Translations under genes and position numbers: made by a program
Shown: positions 34,724 through 46,232 of the stretch, in pieces
How the letters are laid out: every line of letters starts with the position of its first letter
Numbering within the stretch: position 1 is the first letter of the stretch
The notes under the pieces: model-generated
What the model saw: only the letters and a program-made list of their open reading frames with translations
What the model was told of the DNA's origin: nothing
The model's database searches: none
NCBI GenBank assembly: GCA_009731375.1
Contig: BJOX01000218.1
Coordinates: 307,923-371,922, forward strand
DNA from: Paulinella micropora
Taxonomy: Eukaryota > Cercozoa > Imbricatea > Euglyphida
Reading direction: 5' to 3'
Length of the DNA: 64,000 nt

Positions 34724-36078
34724 TTACCCCGCCTTTGATTTCTTTACCTTGATCTTGGGCTCAAATCGTTTGTTAATGTCAAGAGGTTCGTCATATTCCG
34801 TGTCCCACCGGTATAGCATTCCCGGCGTCATTCTCCCCCTGACTATCACGTCACTCTCTTTCACTCTTATGAGGTGCTTTAGAATAAGCAACTGTCCGTT
34901 CTGGTGAATAACAGATCTGTGGTAAAAGTAATCCATGCTACCGGTTGAAACTATGTTCACAGGCACCCTTGGGTCGTACAACATTTCTTTCTTTACCATC
35001 ACGGGTTTTCCTGTCCTATCTACACGGATCAATCTCGCTTCTCCCTTCTGGTTCACTACGCTTTCTCCGTTTCCAGTGATCAGACTGACTGGGGCAATAT
35101 CAGAGAGGTTGCTCAATATAGCTGTCGTGCAAGCTATGTCTCGTGACGATCCACTGTCTTGCACTATCATCCTCTCTTTCTTGCTTTTTCCCTTTCCTTC
35201 TGCTACCATCAGGTTATGCTCGATATCTTCCATGTTCTCCTTTTCTTTCTCTTTCTCTTTCTTGCTCGCCTCTCTTTCCTTTTTTTCCTTCTCTTCGTTC
35301 TCAGCTCTCTCTTCGTTGTATCGTTCCTCGTGCATCCAATCGTATTCTTCCCTCGCCTCTTTGTAATCTCTGTACGAAATTGGAAGTGATCTTTCTATTC
35401 TCATCTGTTCAGAATCCATAGAGTCCTCTGTGTTTCCGGGGTCTTCATCTTCTTCTTCTCACGCTCCGTCTATGTCCCTTCTCTTCGCATCGAATGCTGA
35501 CTTCTTTCTAGCTGCTGTCTTTGGTGTAAAGAATAGGTATGCGTCTTCTGAGTGTAACTTGCGTAAATACGCATTCAAAGATCCCTCTGCCACTACCTCG
35601 TTGTGAATCTGGGCTAAGTGAGGCATAGACTCCACTAACTGCTCTGCAAAAGCATTTTGTGGTTGCATGCTAGGTCAAGAATACCATAATCCATCACGGA
35701 TAGCATTTCTGTGTAGAATTCACTGTACTTGCCGTTCGGTTCGTAACATAACCCATCTTTCACAGTTAGGTCTTTCAATCCATTCGACATCACAAACAAC
35801 AAACGCTGTAATTCTGTCTTTTGGGGTCTCGGGTGTCCTTCACTGTGTCTCATCTGACAATCCCAAATCGCTCTCTCTTTCTTCACTGACTCTTCTGATG
35901 CTGCTTTCAAACGTGCTTCTCTCACTGACTCTCTTGCTATGGGTGTAGTACCCGCAGCATGCGACAAAAACACGTCATTTATCGCCCAAAACACGTCTGT
36001 CAGTAGGTTGTCTGTCTCAGCTACCCTCACTCCATTCTCTCTCTTCACCTTCACTACATCACCTGTCTCCTCATCCAT
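34724..36078 (-). pseudogene. gag C-terminus and protease of outer element, in-frame TGA
   Basis: 36078-35635 (DEETGDVVKVKRENGVRVAE ...) and 35668-35459 (EQLVESMPHLAQIHNEVVAE ...) are gag/linker. A TGA at 35461-35459 is read in frame with the ORF 35419-34724, which holds a Lys/Glu-rich segment and the protease motif VQDSGSSRDIA (D-S-G). Post-protease sequence VIHQNGQLLILKH and RGRMTPGMLYRWD parallels that of the inner element. The segment 36079-36330 continues upstream in broken frames (WPPSQPSKGPSPVDRVDRQ; KVISFEDIKKLAESY). Confidence 0.8.
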
Positions 36079-36449
36079 GATGCACGTATGACTCAGCTAG
36101 CTTCTTTATATCCTCAAAGCTAATCACTTTGCCACTGTGTCCCCTCTTTTTACTGCTCCCCTCCGTAGTTGTGCTTTGTTGACGCGTGGAGTTTTGCAAG
36201 TTGTGCTGTGGAGTGGGTGTTGTGTCTCCTGTCTATCCACTCTATCTACCGGGGACGGACCTTTTGAGGGTTGTGACGGGGGCCATGCCTTGCCTTCAGC
36301 TCTTTTCCCCTGTCACACAGACACTGTTCTTGTAGCTTCTATCTATGCCTTAACCTCCCGCCGCGGCAGGCAGAGGCGAGGCAGGCGCGGCGAGGGTAGC
36401 GGGTAGAAGGAAAGGAGGAAGAGTGGAGTGTGGGGGCGAGCACGGCGAT

Positions 36450-36560
36450 AGTGCGCGGTAAGTCAGCGTCCGGCAAGACGACGAAGGGGTCGCTGCCGCC
36501 CAGCTCCAAGACGCTCTTCTTTATATGCCTACCCATTCGCCCGCACACTGCCCCTGCCCT
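36450..36560 (-). CDS. Aldehyde dehydrogenase exon, inverted relative to the rest of the gene
   Basis: The minus strand reads GRHIKKSVLELGGSDPFVVL then PDADLPRTIA. LELGGSDPF is the conserved glutamate-containing motif of the ALDH superfamily (the Glu acts as general base; Gly-Gly-Ser contact cofactor). An acceptor (GGGGCAG) and a possible donor (GTGCTC) flank it on the minus strand. In a normal gene this exon directly precedes the one at 36580-36625, which is on the plus strand only about 20-30 bp away. So the exon is inverted, by genomic rearrangement or by assembly. Confidence 0.8.
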
Positions 36561-36579
36561 CTGCCCTTCTCTCAGGGGG

Positions 36580-37095
36580 GCGTACTTGGTCGCTTTCAAA
36601 ACTGTGGCCAAAGTTGTGTCGCGTACGTTGCGACCGAATACACCTTGACTCTCTACACAGTTCCAAATTTGTTTCTATCATTATTCTCCCTGAAAAGAAA
36701 AAATTTGTTGAGCCATTACTTGCCAAATGAGCTTTACTTATTTTCATCGACCTGCTTGGCTGAATTTCTTCTTATGTTTTTTGTTCCTGTTTCTTTCCGT
36801 GCCCATGTCTCATGGTTTTGTGCCTCTTGTTCCTGTGTGTGCCAGGTCCAAGCGCTTCATTGTAGTCAACAACCAGGTGCCTTTCCAGATCCTTATAATT
36901 GACTCCTGTATTACAAAAGCCCTATTTTCGTTGCTGTCAGTATTGTCACTAATGGAGCCAGATGTCGTATGAATCAAGGGACTGAGCCATGTATTAATGT
37001 TATTGTGACTTTTTGACCACTATTATTTATGCCATATGTCGAGCGAGAGGGTGTTTGTAGGTGGAAGGGCTATTGGACTTGTTCACTCTCAATCA

Positions 37096-37142
<47 letters not shown>

Positions 37143-38544
37143 NNNNNNNNNNNNNNNNNNNNNNNNNNNNNNNNNNNNNNNNNNNNNNNNNNNNNNNNNN
37201 NNNNNNNNNNNNNNNNNNNNNNNNNNNNNNNNNNNNNNNNNNNNNNNNNNNNNNNNNNNNNNNNNNNNNNNNNNNNNNNNNNNNNNNNNNNNNNNNNNNN
37301 NNNNNNNNNNNNNNNNNNNNNNNNNNNNNNNNNNNNNNNNNNNNNNNNNNNNNNNNNNNNNNNNNNNNNNNNNNNNNNNNNNNNNNNNNNNNNNNNNNNN
37401 NNNNNNNNNNNNNNNNNNNNNNNNNNNNNNNNNNNNNNNNNNNNNNNNNNNNNNNNNNNNNNNNNNNNNNNNNNNNNNNNNNNNNNNNNNNNNNNNNNNN
37501 NNNNNNNNNNNNNNNNNNNNNNNNNNNNNNNNNNNNNNNNNNNNNNNNGGGGGGGGGGGGCAACAAACCGATGATTCGTGATTTGAAGTAGCGGGGCTTA
37601 GAGCTCACTTGCAGGGCACTGCTCCACACCTCCCCCCAGGCAGTTGCGTGCCAGATTGACATTTCGCTTTCCTCCTAGAAACGCTCATCAATTTTTTTTG
37701 GGGATCGCCAGGCGTTCATAGATGGATTTGTGAAAGCAGTTGCAAATCTTAAGGTATCATGACCAGACATGGTCTCATAAACCGACATCACCAAGTAAGA
37801 GACAAATAGGCTGCCAGTGAAGTGTGTGAGCTGACGCAGATACGCACCGATCTCACTTTCAACAACAAAAAAGTGTTAAAACTTGAAGACGAATTTGGTT
37901 AGGTAGGTGATCCGCTGGCTGCTTCCACTAATATCAGTCCTTTAGCACGGGCAACGTACGCCCAAGCCATGAAGGTAAGGCACGCTGGCTGGCATGCACT
38001 TGTCATGCTACTGCTGCTGCTGCTGTTGCTGCTGCCGTCCAAGTTCCTGTCCCCGTGCCCCTCAGACTCGCGCTGAAGTGCCATGCACTCTGACTGTGTT
38101 TGCATTCTGCTCTTGATCCTTGCAATGCTTGGATCCTACCACACCATGCCTTGCTAAAACCCTGACCATCCGTGGCTGCGCTGGTCAATGCCTGCTGAGA
38201 AATGGTGTGAAATTGCACGCTGGCAGGACTTTGTTGTGGATGCAACCAGCAAAGGCGCGCAGGTCGCATTCATAAGGGAGATCTCTCTCTCTCTCTCTCT
38301 CTCCTGTTTTTTTCAATCCCTTCTGTTTTTTTCTTTCTCTCTCTTCTTTCTCTCTCTCTCTCTTCTCTCTTTCTTTCTCTCTTTCTTTCTCTCTTTCTTT
38401 CTCTTTCTTTCTCTCTTTCTTTCTCTCTTTCTTTCTATCTTTCTTTCTATCTTTCTTTCTATCTTTCTTTCTATCTTTCTTTCTCTCTTTCTTTCTCTCT
38501 TTCTTTCTTTCTTTCTTTCTCTCTTCCTCTCTTTCTCTCCTCAT

Positions 38545-38578
<34 letters not shown>

Positions 38579-38640
38579 ATCTCTCTCTCTCTATCTATCT
38601 ATCTACCTATCTATCTATCTTCTTTCTTTCTTTCTTTCTT

Positions 38641-38705
<65 letters not shown>

Positions 38706-39424
38706 ATCTCTTTCTCTTTCTCTCTTTCTCTCACTGCTTCACACACATACATACACACATACACAAACGCAACACACGACACACTCTGATAGCACCCCAC
38801 TGCGACGAGCCTTCGGGGCTCGGCGCTCTATAGGGTCGCTGGCTCTCCCTTGTTGCGGTCGTTCAGCACCCGCCTGGCTGCTGCCTTGCTTGCTCGCTGT
38901 CTCAGGTGCTGGTTGGTGGCACCGCCCCGGCAGGACTGGACGGGGCGGGCTCAGCCTACTTCCTGCCCACAGTCGTGGCCGGTCCTCGGCACGCGTGCTT
39001 GTGACCCTGCCTTTGCTCTACGCTCTATCGCCGCTTGTCCGCCTGGCCGTCATCCAGGAACAGTCCAGCGCGACAATATGCAGAGAGAGAAGGAGAGAGA
39101 GAGAGAGAGAGATAGAGAGAGACAGAACAACAAAGACACGTAGTATGAAAAGAAGCTTTAGTATATGAAGAAGAAAAATACATAAAGAACCTGGTATGAT
39201 TGTCTTGAAGAACGAATTTTCCTCTTGCGTTTGGCACCAGGCGCATGTTTCTTCTGCTTGATCATACATGCTCTGCTGGCTACAACTACTTCTGCTGCTG
39301 CTTCTGCTTCTGCTGTTACTACTACTACTACTACTACTACTATTACTACTGCTGCTGCTGCTGCTACTGCTACTGCTACTACTGCTACCACTGCTACTAC
39401 TACTACTGCTACTACTACTACTAG

Positions 39425-39464
<40 letters not shown>

Positions 39465-39512
39465 TACCACCACCACCACCACCACCACTACTACTACTAG
39501 TACTAGTACTAG

Positions 39513-39572
<60 letters not shown>

Positions 39573-39587
39573 TACTCTTACTACTCT

Positions 39588-39653
<66 letters not shown>

Positions 39654-39669
39654 CACCACTATCACCACC

Positions 39670-39737
<68 letters not shown>

Positions 39738-41126
39738 CACTATTGCTGCTGCTGCTTCAGGGGTGGCCCCAGGCATGCGGATGTGGGACGAGGAGGTGTT
39801 TGGGCCTGTGGCCGCTTTGATTTGCGTCAAGGACGTGGCGGAGGCCGTGCGTGTCGCCAACGTGACCCCTTTCCCTATCCTTGCTGCTGCCCACTCTCCT
39901 GACCTGTTGCTTCTGACCCTCCCACTTTTGCCTCACCCTTGCTGCGTTGCCCTGCTTGCCTGTCGCCCACGCCACCCCCTCCCATCTGCCGATCGCGTTA
40001 CTCTTGGCTACTGTGACGCGTGAAGTACCAAGGCTGCGATGGTGTGGCCATGCACGCAGGCCACACGCTTCGGCTTGGGCGCCAGCATTTGGACAGCCGA
40101 CACGGAACAGGGTCCTGCCATTAAACTTGTGATGGAAAGTCATCCCAACCTGTGCATGTTGATATGGAGAAAGTGGACTTTATTACGCATGTATGTATGT
40201 ATGTATGTATGTATGTATGCATGCATGTATGTTTGTATGTATGTATGTATGTATGTAATGTAATGTAATGTAATGTAATGTAATGCAATGTAATGTAGTG
40301 TAGTGTAGTGTAGTAATGTAAATGTAATAAAATGTCATGTCATGTAATGTAATGTAATGTAATGTAATGTAGTGTAATGTAATGTATGTATGTATACTTA
40401 TATACGTGTGAGAATGAGAAAGCAAGGACGTATGGAACGAGGGAATATTTATTCTTATTATGCTTGTATGATAATATGAATATGGAAGAAAATGTTAAAT
40501 GTATGTATGGGTGGATATATGGATAGATAGATGGATGAATAGATGGATGGATGGCCATGGGTTCACAATAAGAAACGCTGCGTGAGTACCAAGATTGTAA
40601 AGGTCGTTAACGTCCTTATGTTCTACAAGTCAATTCGTTAAGTTCGCCTGTTTGATGCGTACAAGTGCATCCTGCATTAATAAGTACTCGTTTACACAGT
40701 ATTTGTTTGTATGCTTATCAATATTTTCTTCCAAGTCGGGTGACAAATGGGGCAGTTTGATGTATGATTTTGTTTCTTCTCCTGTGATATTATTACAAGG
40801 AATGGCCCTGGCAAGGCAGATCAATTCAGGCAACGTTTTTGTGAATCACATTGTGGCCAGCCATCCTTCTTTGCCGTTTGGAGGTAACCCAACCATCAGC
40901 CATTCGTCAGGATTGGTCCGATCACAGCCAGTCACGCTTCTCTCCAGTATTGTTCTTATTACATGTGCGTTTGCTAAGAATATCTTTTTGCAACGTTTCC
41001 CACGTTTCTCACGTTTCATGCATCATACAACACGTTTTAGGCGTTGGAGTTTCTGGATTCGGTCGTGAGTTAGCAGAGCTTGGATTGCGAGAATTTGTGA
41101 ACATCAAGACTATTGCTGCCTTTTGA
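36580..41126 (+). CDS. Succinate-semialdehyde-type aldehyde dehydrogenase, 3' half, ten exons
   Basis: NAD(P)-dependent oxidation of an aldehyde such as succinic semialdehyde to the acid. Exons by splice signals: about 36580-36625 (GRFQNCGQSCVA; the second Cys is the catalytic nucleophile, donor GTACGT), 36846-36876 (SKRFIVVNNQ), 37712-37753 (AFIDGFVKAVANLK), 37903-37974 (VGDPLAASTNISPLARATYA), 38227-38262 (DFVVDATSKGAQ), 38906-38981 (VLVGGTAPAGLDGAGSAYFL), 39761-39861 (EEVFGPVAALICVKDVAEAV), 40060-40111 (ATRFGLGASIWTADTEQ), 40800-40883 (MALARQINSGNVFVN; SHPSLPFGG), 41041-41126 (GVSGFGRELAELGLREFVNI, TGA). Borders between successive exons agree in phase. The EVFGP motif, PFGG, and a C-terminus of REFVNIKT type point to the SSADH/GabD-like subfamily. 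N-terminal exons are absent. The introns hold poly-C, a gap, (TC)n, (CTA)n and (ATGT)n arrays. The gene lies inside the outer retroelement, antisense to it, and is probably non-functional here as a 5'-truncated copy. Confidence 0.9.
38281..38745. repeat. Pyrimidine (TTTC/TC/TATC) array
   Basis: About 460 bp of polypyrimidine in an ALDH intron; could form triplex DNA. Confidence 0.95.
39310..39745. repeat. (CTA)n/(CAC)n trinucleotide array
   Basis: Trinucleotide array ending 15 bp before the ALDH exon 39761-39861; the acceptor (TGCTTCAG) follows a (GCT)n stretch. Confidence 0.95.
40189..40395. repeat. (ATGT)n to (AATGT)n array
   Basis: Tetranucleotide array that becomes a pentanucleotide AATGT/ATGTA array at about 40255, in an ALDH intron. 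Confidence 0.95.
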
Positions 41127-41662
41127 CGGCGGTTTATCGCGTGAACAGTGTAGGCAATACGTTGTGCAGCGGTTGTACAGAGAGGCTCTGGGGGGCCTGA
41201 CTCTCAATAGCACTGGACTCAAATCAGCTGCACTCAGCGGACTGCAGCAGAGCGGGTCAGTATTAGTTGGGGACTTAAATTTCAATTTTACTGATACTGA
41301 TCTTCGAGTCATACAGAAATAGTTAAGCCGCAACTGTTAGTCTGTCGGCAATGCACTGCTCCTGAATGATTCAATATCATCTCGAACATTTTAGAGTTAA
41401 GTTTATTGTTTAAACTGTCTAAACACGGAAGTGGCTATTTCTGATCCTCTTCGACTTTGTTTCCTGCCAGCGGCCCATTCCTTCGAGTGGTAAGTATTTT
41501 CTTGTTAAGTTGCATACGTATTGCATATCAAGTGTTTGCGTTAAAAAAACTTTTGAGAATAGTTATTTAATAACAGGGATTTAATGGACCACAAGTGATC
41601 ATGCTAGCGTTTTTGTTAATGGCTGGCTAGTGCTTGGGATATGCTATAGGCAGCTGAAGGGT
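41127..41662. other. 3' flank of ALDH fragment to the retroelement junction
   Basis: Unique sequence after the ALDH stop. A frame just past it (RLYREALGGLTLNSTGLK) is not recognised. The junction with gag of the outer element lies between here and about 41760. Confidence 0.5.
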
Positions 41663-44028
41663 TTAGCATTGGGTAAGTGCTTTTAGAGAGCTGTGATGCA
41701 TGTTGCATACCGGCCCGCGCTTGAAAATCTGGCATATCAGCACAGTCAGCCATGAATTTTCTTTTTGCGGGTTTTCCGGTTTGATGACTGACTCGGGTTT
41801 TTGAGCGGGAATTACCTTGTCCTTTTGTCCGGGTATTGCCGAGTCTTTTTGCGAAAGTTGCTGTGCTCTCGCCCCCTTGCTCTCCCTCTCTCTCTTCAAT
41901 CTTTTCATCATCTCTTCACTTCGGTACTCATTGGTGGGGGGTGGGAGGCATGATGGGGGTTGTTCCAGATCAACATCTGGGAATTGTGGGTCCTGCTTGT
42001 AGTGATACCCACACAGACTAGCATACTGCAACCTCTTGCTCATACTGCCTGCTTTACCTATGCTCCCTCTTTCTCCATATTTCACACCACACCGCTTCCC
42101 CTTTGAGTTCTTCCCTACACATTGGATTGTGTTTCGTTTGGGATTGGGTGTCTGTTTGGTGGGGGTGATTGTTTGTGGTGTCTGGTGTTTGTTTGTCTCT
42201 TTCGTTTGAAGGAGAGATTGCGGTATCGGTTTCGGTTTCGTCGGTTTCTCTTTCTTAGAGGGTTGCGAGGAGGTTTCTCGCACGAGACTCTCGTGCTGTG
42301 GAGGGGGTCGGTTGGGAGGGGTTGTAGACGAAGGGTTGAGGCGTTGATCACTAGTGAGAGTGGATGGTGAGGGGTTGGATGGGGGAATGCCTCCGAGCGA
42401 GTAGCGAGTCTGGGAGCTGCTCGACATTCTAACCCCCCCCCCCCCCCCCCCCCCTCACTGACTCTTTCGGGTTGTTCAGTGTCGTTCTCTTTTTGCTCCC
42501 CTGTTTCACTATACTCCTCTTCCGTTTCCTCTCCTCTTTGGGCTGTATTGCCCCCTTCTTGTTCTTCCTCTGCCTCCATGACAATCAGTTCATAATCCTC
42601 CTCCTCTGAACTGTCATCCTGTTCTGTGTTGTTGTTTTCCCCCTCACCTCCTTCGTTTTCCTCACCCTTTTCACCTCTTATCAGAGTCACCCCTTTATCT
42701 TTTTTCTTACGAAACTTACTACCTTTGCTTTGGGTTTCTCTCTTGGGAGGGGCGGTGTTGTGGGGTTTATGGGTGCAACGAGAGCTGCTAGACTTAGCAA
42801 GCTTAGGGCAAAAGCGTTTAGTGTGTCCAATCTCGCTGCAGTTATAACAAACTGCAGTGAGCCACCATTCCTTCCGTTCTGTCACTACCCCATCATGCTT
42901 GCCCCCGTATTCACCTTTTTGTTTGTACATGCTCTTCCCACTCTTCCTTCCCTCCTCTTGTTCCTCTCCTGCTAGCAATAAAGCTGCTCATTCTCCATCT
43001 GCTTTACTACTACTCTTCCCTTTCTCATACTTCTTCTGTCTGTTGGTTGCATCCCAAAGCACGTAAACCTCTCTAGCTGAATCGACTATGTCGTTGTGCT
43101 TGGGTCGTATGGCTGGTGCCATGCGATAGTGATAAGCAAAGTATTTAGCATCATAGGCTGGGTGCGTACTCAGCTTCTCTAGCAACCGGTTTGTTGATTC
43201 GTCCTCTTCAAACTTCTCTCCTCTTAGCTTTTCAAGCCATTCTTTCTTCAGTAGGTACCTGGTGAGCCAGGCGTCTACGTCTTCGTTCTTTCTAGGAGCT
43301 GTCTCTCTGACCTTCTTTTCCTCCAAATATCTTGCTGCTCCGGAAATTTGTCTGTATTTTTTCTTGACAATGCCGACTTTATCGAACGGATCTTGAGCAT
43401 TACGGCTTCTGAGATATGCGACAACCTTATAGTTAGAAAATGCAGTGGTGATGAATAGCTGAGATAATTTACATCGCTGCAAATATTTGTGCTCCCTCTT
43501 GTATGCTCTCTTCGTCACACTGTGTATGCTTTTCACTGCTCTCGTTTGTGCTCGTCTCGCTCTTCTCTTCGCTTTTTCCTCCCAAGCTACCTTCTGCTCA
43601 TTATTCCATTTCGCATAGCATTTCGGCTTCTCTAGTGTTTTCTTCTTTGGGTCTGATCGTCTTGTGCGTGATGATGTTGATGAGGATGATGCGTCTTTCT
43701 CTTTGTCTTCTTCCTCACTTTCTTCACTCACGTCTGGCGAATCTTCTTCAGTCGGTTCTCTTGGTTCATCTGTTTCCTCTGCTGCTCTCATACGACTTAA
43801 ATCCCATCCGTATCTCCTCTTAGCAGCTACATCATCGAGAAACTTATGATGCGTCTTTAACCATGTCCCCGAGAATTGTACTAATACCGTACTACGGTAA
43901 TCATATTCCTCTAGCTGATAGTAAAATCCTTGAAGATGTTCTGTGACACCGTCATAGACGGATGCGTAAGATAAGAACTGTTTCCAGTTCGTGTATTGCT
44001 GTGATGAACCACTATCCCAACGGCTCAT
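41663..44028 (-). pseudogene. gag: gag of outer copia element, in-frame TGA and a homopolymer frameshift
   Basis: ATG at 44028 (MSRWDSGSSQQYTNWKQFLS). The first frame runs to TGA at 42990-42988 and continues in the same frame from about 42985. The zinc knuckle CYNCSEIGHTKRFC (C-x2-C-x4-H-x4-C) lies near 42846-42805, followed by a very acidic linker. At the 22-C run 42433-42454 the frame changes. The 42427-41663 frame is Pro/Thr-rich, then QCVGKNSKGKRCG ... LCGYHYKQ, a second Cys/His cluster of the kind C-x10-C ... C-x2-H. Its C-terminus is lost at the junction with the ALDH fragment. The capsid-like N-terminal part has an acidic/Ser insertion (EDSPDVSEESEEEDKEKDAS). Confidence 0.82.
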
Positions 44029-44032
44029 GACA

Positions 44033-44379
44033 GATGATTAGGTATAAACCGATCACTCACGGACCTTACCCTATCTTTCACTTGCGGTTTGCCGGGAGAC
44101 TTCGTTAAAAGCCAGGTTGCGGCTCACAGCCACTTTAATCCGAAGACATAAACGCAGAACTGAACTGCAAAAGAGCTAACTAGTCTAAGTGCGTGACTAG
44201 CAGTAGCTGACGCTCAATGATATGGTCCGGTGCACAATGGTAAACTTGAGCATAACGTGCACAATTGACTTGGATTACCCATTACCGTTACTACTAATTA
44301 TGACTTCGTAAAATGTTACCGCACATAGTAATCAATCATACTTACGGCTTAAACAGTACTCGAAGTTACCTGTCCAACG
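44033..44379 (-). repeat. 5' LTR of outer element
   Basis: 347 bp. On the minus strand it begins CGTTGGACAGG and ends near AATCATC, with the gag start four bases beyond. Partner of 22070-22409. Confidence 0.85.
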
Positions 44380-44384
44380 ATTTA

Positions 44385-45110
44385 TAATATTACCGGTAAT
44401 ACTACCAACTTGATAAGCTTCATGATCCGCCGTCACGGCCAGCACTGTCACTCGGAATCAGTATCGTAACCGGTATTTATGGAGCACGCCCGGTCATGAG
44501 CCACGGTATTAATCAGTACTGACTTGAATAGTTGAAAGTGAATCTCAACCTCAGCTGTCACTGACCCGGCCGGCCCTCGTACTACCGATATAACTTTCAA
44601 ATTCACCGAGGCTACTGTACTTGATTACTACAGTATGTCAGTGCACTCAGCAGCAGAACTTGGAAAGGTTGGTCGGACGATCGCGGCTAAGTCGTCGGGT
44701 GACGTAGGCCTCTGCTGAATAGACCTCTGCTGATCCAAGTGGCAGAAATCGCCTTGGCTGATGAGGCTCGTCGTTAGACTAATACATGTGATGCTGAAGC
44801 AATCGGCCCAAAGCTCAGGGCAAAGCCTTTCACATGAGGTGCGCAGCACTTTCATACCTCAAATCTCGAATTTCGGAAAGTAAGATTCAGAAATATTACA
44901 TGAGTCCAACTGGGTTATATCGTTCAAGTTTTCCACTACTGTAATTCAATAAGCTTGGTAATGCCGTCCGTGCTAAGAAATTTGCCTGGCATTTGCTAGG
45001 CCACTTCATCCGCTGTGCGCATGAGGACTAGCCGCAGCAAAGTATACACGGGCTCGTACATGGCAGCAACCTAGAACACAAGATGAGAAAGTGTGAGGCC
45101 GACATCATGA
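44385..45110. other. Right flank of the retroelement complex, no gene recognised
   Basis: Ordinary unique sequence. A minus-strand ORF of 75 codons (44628-44855) has no recognisable motif. Confidence 0.4.
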
Positions 45111-45174
45111 TTATCTTTAATGTGCTACTCTGATATTGTGGGTTTCGGGTTGCGAGAGAGCCCATCCAGGCCAA

Positions 45175-46144
45175 GAACAAGAACAACAGCGAACAACAAG
45201 AACAAGAACAAGAACAACAAGAACAACAAGAACAACAAGAACAACAAGAACAAAAACAACAACAACAACAGCAACAGCAACAACAACAACAATGACAAGG
45301 ACAAGGTCATGACAAAGAAACCGACAACAAGAGCAAGACACAAGGCAGGAAGGGGTCGTGAAGGTAGGCAGGTTGGTAGAAAAGGAAGCAGGTAGGCAGG
45401 TAGATAGACCGGTGGGTGCTCATCAGGCTCTCCCGCCAGCGCCTATCCACACACATATACCTTTGTGTATGTATGAATGTATGTATGCATGTATGTACGT
45501 ACGTATGTATGTATGTATGTATGCATGTATGTATGCATATATGTATGTATGTATGCCTCGGTATGTATGTATGTATGTATGCATGCATGTATGTATGTAT
45601 GTATGTATGTATGTGTGTATACCGCTCTGAATGCACAGCACGCTGTGTCTCTCAGAGCCCATTTCAGCGCCTATGAGTTAAATACATACATACATACATA
45701 CAACATATATACATACATACATACATACATACATACACACATACATACATATACACATGCATATATACATACATACATACATACATACATACATACATAC
45801 ATACATACATACATACATACATAAATGCATGCATGCATACGTACATCATTCATTCATTCATTTCATACATAGATACATACATACATACATTCATACATAC
45901 ATACATACATGCACGCATGCCTGCACGCATACCTGCATGCATGCCTGCATGCATGCATGCATACATACATACATACATACATACATACCTAACCTAACCT
46001 AACATAACATACATAACATACATACATACATACATACATACATACATACATAAAATACATACATACAATACATACATACAATACATACATACATACATAC
46101 ATACACACATACATACATACACACATACTTACACACATAATGCA

Positions 46145-46176
<32 letters not shown>

Positions 46177-46180
46177 CCTG
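45175..46180. repeat. (AAC/AAG)n, (GTAT)n and (ATAC)n arrays
   Basis: AAC/AAG array to 45300. GTAT array 45470-45620 and ATAC arrays 45680-46175 are complementary over more than 100 bp. Confidence 0.95.
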
Positions 46181-46232
46181 CCAACCTTGTCCTAACGCTG
46201 CCCCCGCGCGTAATCCTGTGCCTAGATGGATA

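Larger units (their letters stand above)
22064..44384 (-). mobile_element. Outer copia-type LTR retrotransposon (minus strand), interrupted
   Basis: Boundaries: LTRs 22070-22409 (3') and 44033-44379 (5'), and candidate 5-bp target duplication ATTTA at 22064-22068 and 44380-44384 (one extra base at the left junction). The order on the minus strand is 5' LTR, gag (44028-41663), [host aldehyde dehydrogenase fragment 41.1-36.4 kb], end of gag/protease (36.3-34.7 kb), integrase, reverse transcriptase, RNase H (stop at 31320), 3' UTR, polypurine tract (GGGGGAG, read at 22416-22410), 3' LTR. The inner element 22594-30896 sits in the 3' UTR. Without the two inserts the element would be about 8.7 kb. 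Several stops and frameshifts make it non-autonomous. Protein order PR-IN-RT-RH identifies Ty1/copia. Confidence 0.75.

Noticed and set aside
31320-36078. An independent third retroelement
   Set aside because: Its missing gag and 5' LTR are at 41.7-44.4 kb with matching LTR and polypurine tract, so one split element is simpler.
38188-39168. 326-codon Ser/Leu/Phe ORF
   Set aside because: Mostly (TTTC)n translation; the true coding content is the two short ALDH exons at its edges, in other frames.
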